DNA from: Hymenobacter gummosus
GTDB lineage: Bacteria > Bacteroidota > Bacteroidia > Cytophagales > Hymenobacteraceae
Assembly: GCF_003970915.1 (NCBI RefSeq)
Contig: NZ_RXOF01000006.1
Span: forward strand, 186,001-250,000
DNA: 64,000 nucleotides
Direction of reading: 5' to 3'
Shown one piece after another: positions 7,369-17,692 of this stretch. The notes under the pieces are model-generated. The model made no database searches. It was not told the origin of the DNA and worked only from the letters and a program-made list of their open reading frames with translations. The position numbers and the translations under genes are program-made. Numbering within the stretch: the first letter of the stretch is position 1; each line of letters opens with the position of its first letter.

Positions 7369-8427
7369 ATGCCCACCGCCGAAACGCCCTACCGGCCGCT
7401 GACCGTAGCCGCCGTGCGCCCCGAAACCGCCGACACCGTGACGCTGGAGCTAACCCCGGCCGACGGGCTGCCGCTGGTGTACCGCGCCGGCCAGTACCTT
7501 ACGCTGGTAGCGCACGAGCACGGCCAGGAAGTGCGCCGCTCCTACTCTTTCAGCTCGGCCCCGGCCCTGAACGAGCCCGTGCGCATCACCATCAAGCGCA
7601 TTGCCAACGGACTGATGTCGCGGCGGCTGGTGGACCGGGTGCGGCCCGGCGACACGCTGCTTACCACCGGGGCCGCCGGCCTGTTTGTGCTGCCCGAGGA
7701 TACGCGCGCCGTGCGGCAGGTGTGGCTGCTGGCGGCCGGCTCGGGCATTACGCCGGTATTTTCCCTGCTCAAGACACTGCTGGCCACCGAGCCCACGCTG
7801 AGTGCCGTGCTGGTGTACTCCAACCACGCCCCGGCCACCACCATCTTCCGCGAAGAGCTACTGGCCCTGGCGGCCCGCTACCCCGAGCGGCTGCGCATCG
7901 AGTGGCTGTACAGCAATGCTCCCGACCTGGCCCGCGCCCACCTCTACAAGGAGCTGCTGGAAGATTTGGTGCGGCAGCACGCCACGGCCCCACCCGCCCA
8001 GCTGCTGGCCTACGTGTGCGGGCCGCTGAACTACATGCGCATGTGTGGCTACGCCCTGCGCGAGCTGCAGCTGCCGCCCGACAACATTCGCCGGGAAAAC
8101 TTCAACACTGAGCCGCCCTACGTGCCCCCGCTGCTACCCCCCGACACCGACGCGCACCCCGTGACGGTGCACTGGGCCGGCCGCGAGTACCAGTTCAGCA
8201 GCCAGCACCCCGATACCATCCTGCAGGCCGCCCGCCGCCACGACTTGCGCCTGCCCTACAGCTGCGAGGCCGGCCGCTGCGGCAACTGCCTGGCCCGCTG
8301 CACCCAGGGCCGGGTGTGGATGAGCTACAACGAAGTGCTGACCGAGCGGGACCTGGCCCGCGGCCTGGTGCTGACCTGCACCGGCTACCCCGTGGGCGGC
8401 CCGGTGCGGCTGGAAATCGGGGGCTGA
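7369..8427 (+). CDS. Ferredoxin-NAD(P)H reductase with C-terminal 2Fe-2S domain (PaaE-like)
   Basis: 352 residues in the order FAD-binding barrel, NAD-binding domain, plant-type ferredoxin. The flavin motif is RRSYSFSS (near residue 60), the NAD loop is LAAGSGITPVFS, and the closing segment is VCGPLNYMRMC. The iron-sulfur ligands are Cys299, Cys304, Cys307 and Cys337 with the family spacing. It should pass electrons from NAD(P)H through FAD to the 2Fe-2S cluster and on to an oxygenase or desaturase. It has the architecture of PaaE of the phenylacetyl-CoA epoxidase, but no paa genes are in the window, so the partner is unknown. The start is ATG at MPTAETPYRP. Confidence 0.92.
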   Translation: MPTAETPYRPLTVAAVRPETADTVTLELTPADGLPLVYRAGQYLTLVAHEHGQEVRRSYSFSSAPALNEPVRITIKRIANGLMSRRLVDRVRPGDTLLTTGAAGLFVLPEDTRAVRQVWLLAAGSGITPVFSLLKTLLATEPTLSAVLVYSNHAPATTIFREELLALAARYPERLRIEWLYSNAPDLARAHLYKELLEDLVRQHATAPPAQLLAYVCGPLNYMRMCGYALRELQLPPDNIRRENFNTEPPYVPPLLPPDTDAHPVTVHWAGREYQFSSQHPDTILQAARRHDLRLPYSCEAGRCGNCLARCTQGRVWMSYNEVLTERDLARGLVLTCTGYPVGGPVRLEIGG

Positions 8428-8687
8428 GCCCCGGCGGCCTCTTCGTCGTCGGCGGCCTCCAGGCGCAGGGCGTGCTGGATTTCGTCGACGAGGCGCTCCA
8501 CGTGGTAGAGGTCGGTGTTAGGGTCGGCGGCCCAGTCGCAGAGGGCGCGGCAGTAGAGCCGGAGCGTGGATTCGGGGCCGGTGTGCTGCACGGCGCGGCG
8601 GTGGAAGTCCTGAAAGCGGGCAACCAGCTCGGCGCGGGCCCGGGGCGTATTGCGGGCCGGGGGATGGGTAACGGGATTGGCAGGCAT
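8385..8687 (-). CDS. Small hypothetical protein overlapping the reductase 3' end
   Basis: 100 residues, helical (ARAELVARFQDFHRRAVQHTG, then LRLYCRALCDWAADPN, then ERLVDEIQHALRLE). It overlaps the last 43 nt of the convergent reductase gene. The middle has natural amino-acid composition, unlike most shadow frames here, so I accept it as a probable gene. No family recognised. Confidence 0.5.
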   Translation of the reverse strand: MPANPVTHPPARNTPRARAELVARFQDFHRRAVQHTGPESTLRLYCRALCDWAADPNTDLYHVERLVDEIQHALRLEAADDEEAAGAQPPISSRTGPPTG

Positions 8688-8826
8688 CGGATGGGGCGCA
8701 TAGGTGATGTCCGGTTAGGTACGCGCGAGTTATCCACATCGATTGATTCATACCGCCCCGGATTTGGACAACGCCGCTAAAGTGGACCGCCTTCAAGCGT
8801 CGACAGCGGTAAGGCATCGGGGCAGC

Positions 8827-10335
8827 TTACGGCTGCACGACGAGCCGGCGCCCGGGCCCGACGGGCGCGCCGGCCTGCTCGTAGCGCAGCCAGTAGAGGC
8901 CGGCGGCCAGCCCCGCCAGCGGCAGCGCCAGCGTCCCGCCCGGGGCCGCCGGCACCGGCACCCGGCGCACGCGCCGCCCCAGCGCGTCGAGCAGCACGAG
9001 CGTGGCCGGGCCGGTGCCCGCCGCCCGGCGGTAGGGCACGCGCACGGCGCCGGCGGCCGGGTTGGGGTAGGGCCGGCCCAGCCCGGCGGCCTCAGCGGGC
9101 CGCGGCCGGGCCGAGGCGCCGGCCGTGACCACGGCCGGCAGCCCGCGCAGGCTCAGCCGGGCGGCGTAGGGCGCCTGCACGCTGGCCCCGCCCGGACCGG
9201 CCGAGCACGCGCCCAGCACGTAGGCGGCGCTGTCGCCGTCGGCCAGCAGCTGGAAGGCGGCCATGCGGTTGCAGATGGTACTGCGAAACTCGTGGCGCTG
9301 CAGCAGCTGGCCGGTGGCCCCGTCCAGGCGCAGCAGGTAGAAGGGGCGGTCCTCGGCGGCGGGCGTTCCTGCGTAGTAGCATAACACCAGCACGGAGCCG
9401 TCGGCCAGCTCCACGGCGTTGCCGTAGCGCCCCACCGCCCCGAACGAGCGCGGCGGCACGTAGCGCTCCACCCGCGTCCAGACCGGGCGCAGCTGCGCGT
9501 CCACCTTCACGGCCAGCGGCATGTTAGGCCGGTTCACGGAATCAATGCCTGTTAGCATTAAAAACCCTCCATCCGTAAGTGGTAATAAACTATCGAAATT
9601 CCTATCTGGCGCGGCCACATTCCGACTTACCCCAGGCGGGGCAATTCGTCGGCCTTGCACCGAGTCTCCATTTTGAGTTAGTTCCAGCAGCTTAACATGA
9701 ATCTGACCGCTACTCATATCGGCTGTGTATCCGTACAGCAGCAAGTTGCCTTGACGAGTGAGTTGCATGTCTAGGCTAAAATCTGCGATAGTCCAACCAA
9801 AATTTTTCTGCCAGATTACCATACCAGCCGTATCTACTCTCAGCACCACGTTGCGTGTACGACTACCTGGGGCAAAGCTGTAAATACTTAAAAAATATGC
9901 ATCTGCAGTGGACACTAGACCAGTAGGTCCCTCTTGATAGCCCGGATGTAAGTCGTATCGCCGCTGCCAGCGCAGTGTTAAATCAGGGTGGTAGCGGCGT
10001 AGTGTAGCATCCTGGGTGTCCTAGCTCGGTTCCCCGTAAGTGTATGCGTATCCCCCTGATAATGCCAAGCGAGGGATACCGGCCGCCAAGTTGTACACCC
10101 GCTGGGAGGTCGTGGTCGTGTCCAGTTGCCGGTTGAGGAACACCGCCCGGCCGAAGTAGCCCGGCATCTGCGGGTGGCGCTTGAACAGCGCCGTCAGCAC
10201 CTGGTTCTGCGGCGTCAGCACGCTGCGCCCGAAAGCGTAGATGCTGTTGGGATAAACACGGTCGCGCACCAACCGCTGAGCGGCGCCCGGCCAACTCATC
10301 AGCAGGAGCAACGCAAAAAGGATGGAATGACGCAT
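8827..10335 (-). pseudogene. T9SS-exported surface protein interrupted by an in-frame stop
   Basis: A second copy of the protein encoded at 10766-12274. It starts MRHSILFALLLLMSW with a signal peptide ending GAAQ, and the shared sequence after it reads RLVRDRVYPN against HLVRDRIYPS in the intact copy. The reading frame runs unbroken to 8827 except for one TAG at 10021-10023, so there is no frameshift. Past the stop the same frame gives a segment (TLRRYHPDLTLRW) that aligns with TLARYRNDFSLAW of the intact copy. The C-terminal half is nearly identical between copies, including the T9SS sorting domain (GRPYPNPAAGAVRVPYRR). Either it is a recent pseudogene or the base call is wrong. Confidence 0.8.
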
Positions 10336-10349
10336 GGGGGCCAGGAAAT

Positions 10350-10383
10350 AGCCCCGCCCAACCGCTGGGGGTTGGGCGGGGCT
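10350..10383 (-). terminator. Hairpin after the duplicated T9SS fragment
   Basis: AGCCCCGCCCAACC pairs perfectly with GGTTGGGCGGGGCT around a 6-nt loop, just past the stop codon of the fragment at 10392. Confidence 0.6.
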
Positions 10384-10391
10384 GCGCAAAA

Positions 10392-10748
10392 CTAACGGGC
10401 GATGACGAGGTGTTTGGCCGGGCCGCTTTGTCCATTCGTGACGAGGCGGTAGCTGTACTGGCCTGGCACCAAGCCTTGCAGGTCCAGTGCCATCCGGCCG
10501 GTCCCGGCCTTCACAGGTAGCGCCTGCGAGAACACGCGCTTGCCGGTCAGCAGGCTGTAGAGTTGTACTTCGGCCCGCTGCACGTCGGCGCCCAGCACAT
10601 AATGCACGGTGAGTTCCGCGTTGGCCGGGTTGGGGCTGGCCCCGTCCAAACGCGTGGCGGCAGACGCGTCGACGGGCTTGGCGGGGGCCGGGTGGGGGCG
10701 CAGGAAGCGGAGGCCCGGTAGTGCGGAAGGATGGAGGCGGTGAGACAT
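10392..10748 (-). pseudogene. Detached T9SS sorting domain: 3' fragment of the 12332 gene
   Basis: 118 residues with no signal peptide, almost entirely a T9SS C-terminal domain. It matches the last ~105 residues of the giant protein at 12332-16229 closely (DGASPNPANAELTVHYVLGA against NGASPNPATAELTVHYALGA, both ending SGPAKHLVI.R). Homology starts near residue 5 and sits 17 nt after the stop of the gene at 10766. That is what a tandem duplication whose left break fell inside the giant gene would leave. A lone sorting domain without a signal peptide would not be exported, so it is very likely non-functional. Confidence 0.8.
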
Positions 10749-10765
10749 GGGCGTGGATGACCAAG

Positions 10766-12274
10766 CTAGGGCTTTACGACCAGCCGGCGGCCGGGCCCGA
10801 CGGGCGCGCCGGCCTGCTCGAAGCGCAGCCAGTAGAGGCCGGCGGCCAGCCCCGCCAGCGGCAGCGCCAGCGTCCCGCCCGGGGCCGCCGGCACCGGCAC
10901 CCGGCGCACGCGCCGCCCCAGCGCGTCGAGCAGCTGCACCGCGGCCGGGCCGGTGCCCGCCGCCCGGCGGTAGGGCACGCGCACGGCGCCGGCGGCCGGG
11001 TTGGGGTAGGGCCGGCCCAACCCGGCGGCCTCCTCAGCCGCTGGCCGGGGCGGGACGGCCGCCGTGACCACGGCCGGCAGCCCGCGCAAACTCACGCGCG
11101 CCGCGTACGGGGCCGCGACGAACGCCCCGCCCGGGCCGGCCGTGCACGCGCCCAGCACGTAGGCGGCGCTGTCCCCGTCGGCTACCAACTGGAAGGGTTC
11201 CACGCGGTTGCAAATGGCACTGCGCAACTCGTGGCGCTGCAGCAGCTGGCCGGTGGCCCCGTCCAGGCGCAGCAGGTAGAAGGGGCGCTGCTCGGCCGCG
11301 GGCGTGTTGTTGTACGAAAACAGCACCAGCACGGACCCGTCGGCCAGCTCCAGGGCGTCGCCGTACTGGCCAATGGCACCGAACGAGCGCGGCGGCACGT
11401 AGCGCTCCACCCGCGTCCAGACCGGGCGCAGCTGCGCGTCCACCTTCACGGCCAGCGGAATGTTGGGCCGGTTCACGGAATCAACGCTGGTAAGCACCAG
11501 AAAGCCTCCATCGGTCAACGGAAACAGGTTTCTGCCCACCTCCGGGGTGGTCACGGTGCGTCCCGGGCCGAGTGGGGCAAAGCGCAGGGAGTTGAGCGAG
11601 TCGCCCTGCTGATTGATGAGCAAAAACTTCAGGTCGTATTGCTGAGCGTGCTGGGTGTACCCCACCAGCAGAATATGGCCTTGCCGCGTGAACTTCATGT
11701 CCGCGACAAAATCCCCCTGCCAGCCGTATGCTTTGACCCACAGCAGGTTGCCCGCGGTGTCGGTTTTGGCGACTGAAAAGTTGGTGCGCGGCCTGGTGTC
11801 AGAATAGAACCCCAGGAAACAGGCCTCGGCCGTGGTCAGCAAGCCGACATTTAGTTCCTGCTGGCCGTTGAAGAAGTTGTAGCGCCGCGGTGCCCATGCC
11901 AAACTGAAATCGTTGCGGTAGCGCGCCAGCGTTATTTTCTGCATGTCGGGGGGCGTCACGCCCGGGGTGCCATAGGACACTAGGTAGCCGCCAAAGGCCG
12001 TCGGCCGGCCCATGCCCGCATTCATTCTGTAAAACTGCATCGGGGTGGTCAACGTGTCCAACTGCGGGGTGAGGCGGATGAAACGCTGCTGAAAACCGGG
12101 CATTTGCGGCAGCCGCCTGACCGTGTAAGTCAACGCCTGGCCATTGGCCAACCCAGTCGCCAGCGGAAAGCCAAACGTGCTCAGGCTGGGGTAAATCCGG
12201 TCACGCACCAAGTGCTGGGCGGTGCCTAGCCTAGTGACACAAGCCAGTAAAAGCAGAAGTACAATTGTGCGCAT
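10766..12274 (-). CDS. T9SS-exported surface protein with propeller-like repeats
   Basis: 502 residues, start at MRTIVLLLLLACVTRLGTAQ (signal peptide). The body contains blocks with the pattern TAGNLLWVKAYGW, then RQGHILLVGYTQ, then DGGFLVLTSVDS, and later DGSVLVLFSYNN, which suggests a beta-propeller of the kind found in Bacteroidota secreted proteins. The last 80 residues are a T9SS type A sorting domain (GRPYPNPAAGAVRVPYRR, LLDALGRRV, GLYWLRFEQ). It should be exported by the Sec and type IX systems and attached to the surface. It lies 57 nt downstream of the giant gene, on the same strand. Function unknown. Confidence 0.85.
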   Translation of the reverse strand: MRTIVLLLLLACVTRLGTAQHLVRDRIYPSLSTFGFPLATGLANGQALTYTVRRLPQMPGFQQRFIRLTPQLDTLTTPMQFYRMNAGMGRPTAFGGYLVSYGTPGVTPPDMQKITLARYRNDFSLAWAPRRYNFFNGQQELNVGLLTTAEACFLGFYSDTRPRTNFSVAKTDTAGNLLWVKAYGWQGDFVADMKFTRQGHILLVGYTQHAQQYDLKFLLINQQGDSLNSLRFAPLGPGRTVTTPEVGRNLFPLTDGGFLVLTSVDSVNRPNIPLAVKVDAQLRPVWTRVERYVPPRSFGAIGQYGDALELADGSVLVLFSYNNTPAAEQRPFYLLRLDGATGQLLQRHELRSAICNRVEPFQLVADGDSAAYVLGACTAGPGGAFVAAPYAARVSLRGLPAVVTAAVPPRPAAEEAAGLGRPYPNPAAGAVRVPYRRAAGTGPAAVQLLDALGRRVRRVPVPAAPGGTLALPLAGLAAGLYWLRFEQAGAPVGPGRRLVVKP

Positions 12275-12287
12275 GGTGCCAAACAGT

Positions 12288-12322
12288 GGCCCCATCCGGG
12301 CACAAGCGCGCCGGACGGGGCC
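12288..12322 (-). terminator. Hairpin between the giant gene and its downstream neighbour
   Basis: GGCCCCATCCGG pairs with CCGGACGGGGCC (one mismatch) around an 11-nt loop, directly after the stop codon of the 12332 gene. Confidence 0.6.
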
Positions 12323-12331
12323 ACAGACTAG

Positions 12332-15300
12332 TTAGCGGGTAATAACAAGGTGCTTGGCCGGACCGCTGCGCCCGTCCGTGACGAGGCGGTAGCTATACTG
12401 CCCCGGAGGCAGGCCGCGCAGGTCCAGCACTTGCCGGCCTGCCCCGGTTTTCACAGACAGCGTCTGGGTGAGCACACGCTTGCCGGTCAGTAGGCTGTAG
12501 AGCTGCACCTCGGCGTGGCGCACCTGCGCGCCCAGCGCGTAGTGGACCGTTAGCTCCGCCGTGGCCGGGTTGGGGCTGGCTCCGTTCAGGCGCGTGGCGA
12601 CGGGGGCTTCGAGCGGCTTGGCCGTTGCGGTAGCAGGTCGCAGAGGTACCCTTGTCGTGGCTGGTAAGGCTTGGGGATAGTAGTAGCGCAGCCGGGTGGC
12701 CGCTTCTTCCGCTACATCGGTGCCGGAAAGAGCGACTTGGCGCAGGGCCACGCTGTCGGCTGACAGCAGGCGCTGCCCCGGGCGCACGGGGCGTTGGGCC
12801 AGGCTGGTCAGCGCGTCCGAGAGCTTAATTTGGTTGCGAACTTCAATATCCTGGCCCGCCGTACGCAGCAGCTCGCCGCGCACCCATTGGGCACGAGTTA
12901 CGTTGCGCTGCTGGCGCCGGACGCGCAGCAGGCCCAAGCTGATGGAGCGGTGCGCGTCGGGGTTGGCCGCTTCCAGACGGGTCAAATATAGCTCCACCGG
13001 CGTCAGGTCGTTGCGGCTGGCAAAGTAGCGCACAATTTCACCCTGGTAGTCTTTTAACCGGTACGCCGGCGCGTTCTGCCGGGCTACCGAGTCCATCAGG
13101 GCCTGCACGTAGGCCAAAGAGCCCCCGGTTGCCCGGGCCGCGTTGACCCCAGCGGTGTAAGGAGAGCAGGCGTTGGCTGGAGATAAAGAAGATGGATTGA
13201 CAACGGTGTACCCGCTTCCTGAGGCTGACACGTTCTCCTGCCCCGAATTGTACCGCCAATACGTCACCGTCCCGTTGCCATCGTTGCGCAGCGGTTCCTG
13301 GATGTTGACAAGACGGTTGCCGCCCGGCTGGCTGTTGGAGCCGAACTGCAGATTCTGCTGCATAGTGCTGGGAACTACGATGCCGTAGGCGTAGGCCGGG
13401 CCGTTACTCAGGCGGGTGAAGCGGTTGCAGCGCACTTGCGGGTTGCTCAGAGAGCTTGTGGCGGGGTTGATGCGCACGGCCTCCTCGCAGTTGACAACGA
13501 AGTTGCCCAGCAGTCTGGGTTGGCCGTTAAGCGTACTCATGGCTACGTTCAGGTCCCGGAAGTAGTTCTTTTCCAGTAGCTGGTCTTGGCCAGCCACGGC
13601 GCCTACCTGGGGGCGTGGCAAGGCGACGCTCCCCGGGGTGGCGCCATACACGTAGTTCTGGCTGGTTGGGCTGGCACCATAGGCAAGACTCCCGCAGTAT
13701 ATTCCAACGGCAGTAGAGGCATATCCAATCTGCGGCGTGCCAAACATATAATCCGGGTTGAGATAGACGGTGTTGCCGGAAAACTCGTTGGAATTGTTGC
13801 CCTCTTGCTGCCAGATGCCAATGGTGTAGATGTTTTGCAACAGGTTGTTGGTGACGTGTACCCGGCTGAAATCGTCCAGCGCCGTCACGATGCCATACAC
13901 TGCCTCGTTGATGATGTTGTTGCGGATGGAAACCGCCCCATCGGGCACGTTGAACGAGTTCACATGCAGGGCCTCGTAGGTGCGCAGCCCAGAATACGGG
14001 GCGAGCATGTTGTTGGCAGACGAGGTAAAGGTGTTGTTCTCAACCACGCAGGACGTGGCCGTGGTTTTGTGCATGGATTCGTCCCAGATATGATTTAAGT
14101 TGTTGCGGAAGGTGGAGTTAGTAATAGAATAGTAAGTTTCGTAGGGGGAAGGATTGTTGGGATAAGCGTAGTTGTTCTCCGCCAGTACTCCATACTTGGC
14201 ATCGGCGACGGTACTGTTGTTTTCCACAACCAAGCGGGCGTTGGGCGAAGTCACATCCAGCGTGATGCCCTGCCAGGCGTTGGTGCAGAACGACTCGATG
14301 GTGGCGTTGTTCAGCCGCAGCGTCGCGTTGGCGGCCACGATGATGCGGCCGGCCGGCTCCCCGTTGCTGGCGGGGGCGGCGGCCATCCAGAACCGCGTGC
14401 CCGGCGTCAGCTCAAACGTTCCGTTGGTTAGCACCAGGTTGCCGAGCACCTTGTGGTTGCCGCTGAAGGTCGTGGTGCCGCCGTTGGCGTTCAGCCAGGT
14501 ATCGACGCCCGCCGCCCCCAGCGTGGCAAAGCTGTGCCGGGCCGGCGAAACCGACCAGGAATACAATTGCACTATGTTTCCGTCCGATTGAACAGAAAGC
14601 GTGTACGTAGTAGGACTGGTTGGTGCCACATAGTTCACCAGCGAATTAGGTTGCGCCACGGCGGGCGACCAACTGAACGTGTAGCCGAATGGTAGCTGCA
14701 AACACGGCTTGCCAATGGTTACGGGCGACTGGTCGCAAGCTAAAGTTTGGGTATAGTTTTCGTTGAGTACAGGTACAATAGAAACATCTTCAACATAATA
14801 ATAAGCTCCCCCAGCAGGGTCACTACCGATACGAGGGCCATTAAACTCTAGGGTATTCTGGCCATTAACGATGTCCGGCAAGAAGTTTCCGATGGTAATA
14901 TACTGTTCGCCACCGTTGGCTGTGAAGGTACTGCTGATGCGTCTCCACGCAGGATTGACGCTGTTTGGCAAGGCATTATTGCCATTGGTTATCTGCGGTA
15001 CGATGTTACTGAGCACTTGATTACCGGTGGCTGGTACAGCAGGCGCTGTCGTTGTAATAGCCATGCCCAAGCTACGAGCCGTGCGTATGGAAGCTGGTGC
15101 CAGCGCTACATAAAACTCGGCATAGTATACTTGGCCGGGCAACAATGGAGAAGCTAACCGCTGCTGAATGTATTCGCGGCCGTTATTTTCCACACTATAC
15201 ACCCCAGCATAGCCGTCACCGCTACGAGGGGCCCGTTGCGTGCCGCCGCTCATGCGATTGATCGGAACACGCACATCCGCGCTAGTGCCACAGCGGTGAT

Positions 15301-16229
15301 ACCAGTCCGGCGAACCAGCACGAGAGCCCAGGTTGGAGTCCGCGTTGCCCCATCCGCAAACCACCCCGGCTAGTCCGTTAAAACCAAAAGCACCCAGAAC
15401 AGCCGGGCAATTGGTTCCATCCTCGAAGCCGCCGTTGACTACCAAATTGGTAGCGCAAGGGTCTGGTGCTGAACACGGCCCGATTCGTTGTCCTAACAAC
15501 TGGTTCGGCGCATAGAATGCAGCCCGACCATCCAGAGCATCTAGCCCATTCAGCGTGATATTGCTTTCTGTCATCAGGGCCGTTACGCCGTATTGCCGGC
15601 CTTGCACCTGTATGTCGCCGCCAGCCAATATCACGCCTGGGAACGAAGTGCCGTCTTCCAACGCTACGTTGCCATCTACAACCCAATACACGTTGCCAGG
15701 CCGGTTCTGCGCCAGCGCCACGGCCGCGTTGCTCTTAACGACTAGGTCGCCGGCGACGTGCACGACGGTCACGGCGGCCGTGTCGCCGGTCAGCTGCAAG
15801 GTGGCACCGCTGCCCAGCGTGGCTGTGCCCGCGACCGTGTAGTTGCCCGGCGCCAGCGTGGCCCCGCCCAACGTGCCGCTCAGCGACGAGGCGGCCTGGG
15901 CGGCGCAGTATTGCCGGGTTTGCACGACCTGCGTGAGAGCTGTTTGCGCCGCGCTGCCGGTAAGGGCCGTGCCGCTGACCTGCACTGTCGTACCGATGCC
16001 GCCCACTGCGGCGGCGTTACCTACCGCCGCGGCCTCCGGACTTGCAGCGATGGTACCGCCAGCCAACAGGGCACAGGCGTCGGCTGCGGCAGGCAGCAGC
16101 CGGGCAGGTGGGCTTAGCAGCGGCCGGCTAGCGGCAGCCATTGGGGGGGGGGGCAGAAGCCACCTCCGGGGTGAGGTAAAAGCCTGCGTCGGCGCACAGC
16201 AGCGGCAGCAGGAGTAGCAGTGTTTTCAT
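12332..16229 (-). CDS. Giant T9SS adhesin-like protein, out of frame at a poly-C tract
   Basis: About 1,298 residues if the frame is restored. The signal peptide (MKTLLLLLPLLCADAG) starts at 16229, and the 1,269-residue body opens at 16141 in another frame. The two join at a run of 11 G (16143-16153; poly-C in the mRNA); ten would fuse them. The body has an ice-binding-like (DUF3494) N-domain (ALLAGGTIAA, then NVYWVVDGNVALEDGTSFPG, then VTLN-like VTALMTESNITL), then a jelly-roll-like region beginning LVVNGGFEDG, and a long region of right-handed beta-helix pattern rich in Asn (IRNNIINEAVYGIV, VHVTNNLLQNIYTIG). It ends in a T9SS sorting domain. Likely a surface adhesin or polysaccharide-binding protein. 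As read, translation from 16229 stops after about 33 residues. Confidence 0.8.
16143..16153. repeat. 11-G homopolymer at the signal-peptide/body junction
   Basis: A run of 11 G on the plus strand (poly-C in the transcript) sits between the signal peptide and the body of the giant surface protein. Loss of one base fuses the two frames. Slipped-strand mispairing or a read-length error are both possible. Confidence 0.9.
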
Positions 16230-16399
16230 AAGTGGGAAACAAATACGGTGAAACGGGGTATGCGCAGTAACTCCGAAACAGGGCTTGCGCCTTTGTTGCC
16301 GGTGGTTTACCGGCAACGGACGAGCCAGCAGAATGTTACATAGAAGTAACGTTATTTTATTGTACGCTGTAATTACACCTGGCCACCTGAATTTTCCCA

Positions 16400-17692
16400 A
16401 TGTCAGCCCCTCCGCCCCGCACGGCCGCCCGTATCCGTTCCATCGTCAGCGGCTCCATCGGCAACCTGGTGGAGTGGTACGACTGGTACGTGTACACGGC
16501 CTTTGCCCTGTACTTCTCGCCGGTGTTCTTCCCCGGCCAGAACTCCACCGTGCAGCTGCTGCAGACGGCCGCCATCTTCGCGCTGGGCTTCCTGGTGCGG
16601 CCCCTGGGCGGCTGGCTGATGGGCGAGTACGCCGACCGCCACGGCCGCAAAGCGGCCTTGCTGCTGTCGGTATGGCTGATGTGCGGGGGCTCCTTGCTCA
16701 TTGCCCTCACGCCGGGCTACCGGCGCATCGGGCTGTGGGCACCGGCCTTGCTGCTGCTGGCGCGGCTGCTGCAGGGCATGAGCGTGGGTGGCGAGTACGG
16801 TACCTCAGCCACCTACCTGAGTGAAATGGCCGACGCCCGGCACCGGGGCTTCTACTCCAGCTTTCAGTACGTGACGCTGGTGGCGGGCCAGCTGCTGGCC
16901 CTGGTGGTGCAGCTGGGCCTGCAGCAGCTGCTCACGCCGGCCGAGCTGCAGGCCTGGGGCTGGCGCGTGCCTTTCGTCATTGGGGCGGCGGCGGCGCTGG
17001 TAGCCCTGTACCTGCGCCAGCACATGCACGAAACCACCTCCTTCGTCACCCAGGCCGCAGCCGCGGACGTGGCAACGGAAAGTAGGCTGCGCGGGCTGCT
17101 GCGCTACCCTCGCGAGGTGCTGACGGTGGTGGGCCTGACCCTGGGTGGCACCCTGGCTTTCTACACCTTCACCATCTACCCGCAGAAGTTTCTGGTCAAC
17201 ACGGCCGGCTTCACGGTGGAGCAGTCCACGCGCATTTCCACGGCGGTGCTGGCGGTGGCTCTGCTGCTGCAGCCGCTGATGGGGGCCCTCTCCGACCGGG
17301 TAGGGCGGCGGCCGGTGCTGCTGTTTTTCGGGGTGGGCGCCACGCTGGGCACGGTGCCCCTGCTCACTGCCCTGAGCCAGACCCGCAGCTCCTGGGTGGC
17401 CTTCGGGCTGCTGGCGCTGGCCATGCTCATCGTCAGCGGCTACACGGCCATCAACGCGGTAGTGAAGGCCGAACTGTTCCCCACGCCGGTGCGGGCCCTG
17501 GGCGTAGGGCTGCCCTACGCCCTCACGGTGGCCCTGTTTGGCGGCACGGCCGAAACCATAGCCCTGCAGCTCAAAGCCTGGCACCAGGAGCCGCTGTTTT
17601 ACTGGTACGTGAGTCTGTGCGCCGCCATTTCGCTGCTGGTGTACTGGCGCATGCCCGATACCAAGCACACGTCGAGGATCGAGGAGGAGTGA
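16400..17692 (+). CDS. MFS transporter, metabolite:H+ symporter (MHS) type
   Basis: 430 residues with 12 predicted membrane helices. The N-terminus reads SIVSGSIGNLVEWYDWYVY, the mark of the MHS branch (ProP, KgtP, ShiA). The loop 2-3 motif is GEYADRHGRKAAL (usually GHFGDRxGR), and helix 4 contains LLQGMSVGGEYGTSATY. A second-half copy of the loop motif is ALSDRVGRRPVL. Relatives import dicarboxylates, proline/betaine or shikimate with protons; the substrate cannot be told here. It is divergent from the giant surface protein and followed by a long inverted repeat. Confidence 0.9.
   Translation: MSAPPPRTAARIRSIVSGSIGNLVEWYDWYVYTAFALYFSPVFFPGQNSTVQLLQTAAIFALGFLVRPLGGWLMGEYADRHGRKAALLLSVWLMCGGSLLIALTPGYRRIGLWAPALLLLARLLQGMSVGGEYGTSATYLSEMADARHRGFYSSFQYVTLVAGQLLALVVQLGLQQLLTPAELQAWGWRVPFVIGAAAALVALYLRQHMHETTSFVTQAAAADVATESRLRGLLRYPREVLTVVGLTLGGTLAFYTFTIYPQKFLVNTAGFTVEQSTRISTAVLAVALLLQPLMGALSDRVGRRPVLLFFGVGATLGTVPLLTALSQTRSSWVAFGLLALAMLIVSGYTAINAVVKAELFPTPVRALGVGLPYALTVALFGGTAETIALQLKAWHQEPLFYWYVSLCAAISLLVYWRMPDTKHTSRIEEE

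Noticed and set aside
16128-16400. A separate 90-residue protein upstream of the giant gene
   Set aside because: Its first 57 residues are promoter-region sequence and the rest is the signal peptide of the giant protein read to a frameshift stop, so it was merged into the 12332-16229 gene.
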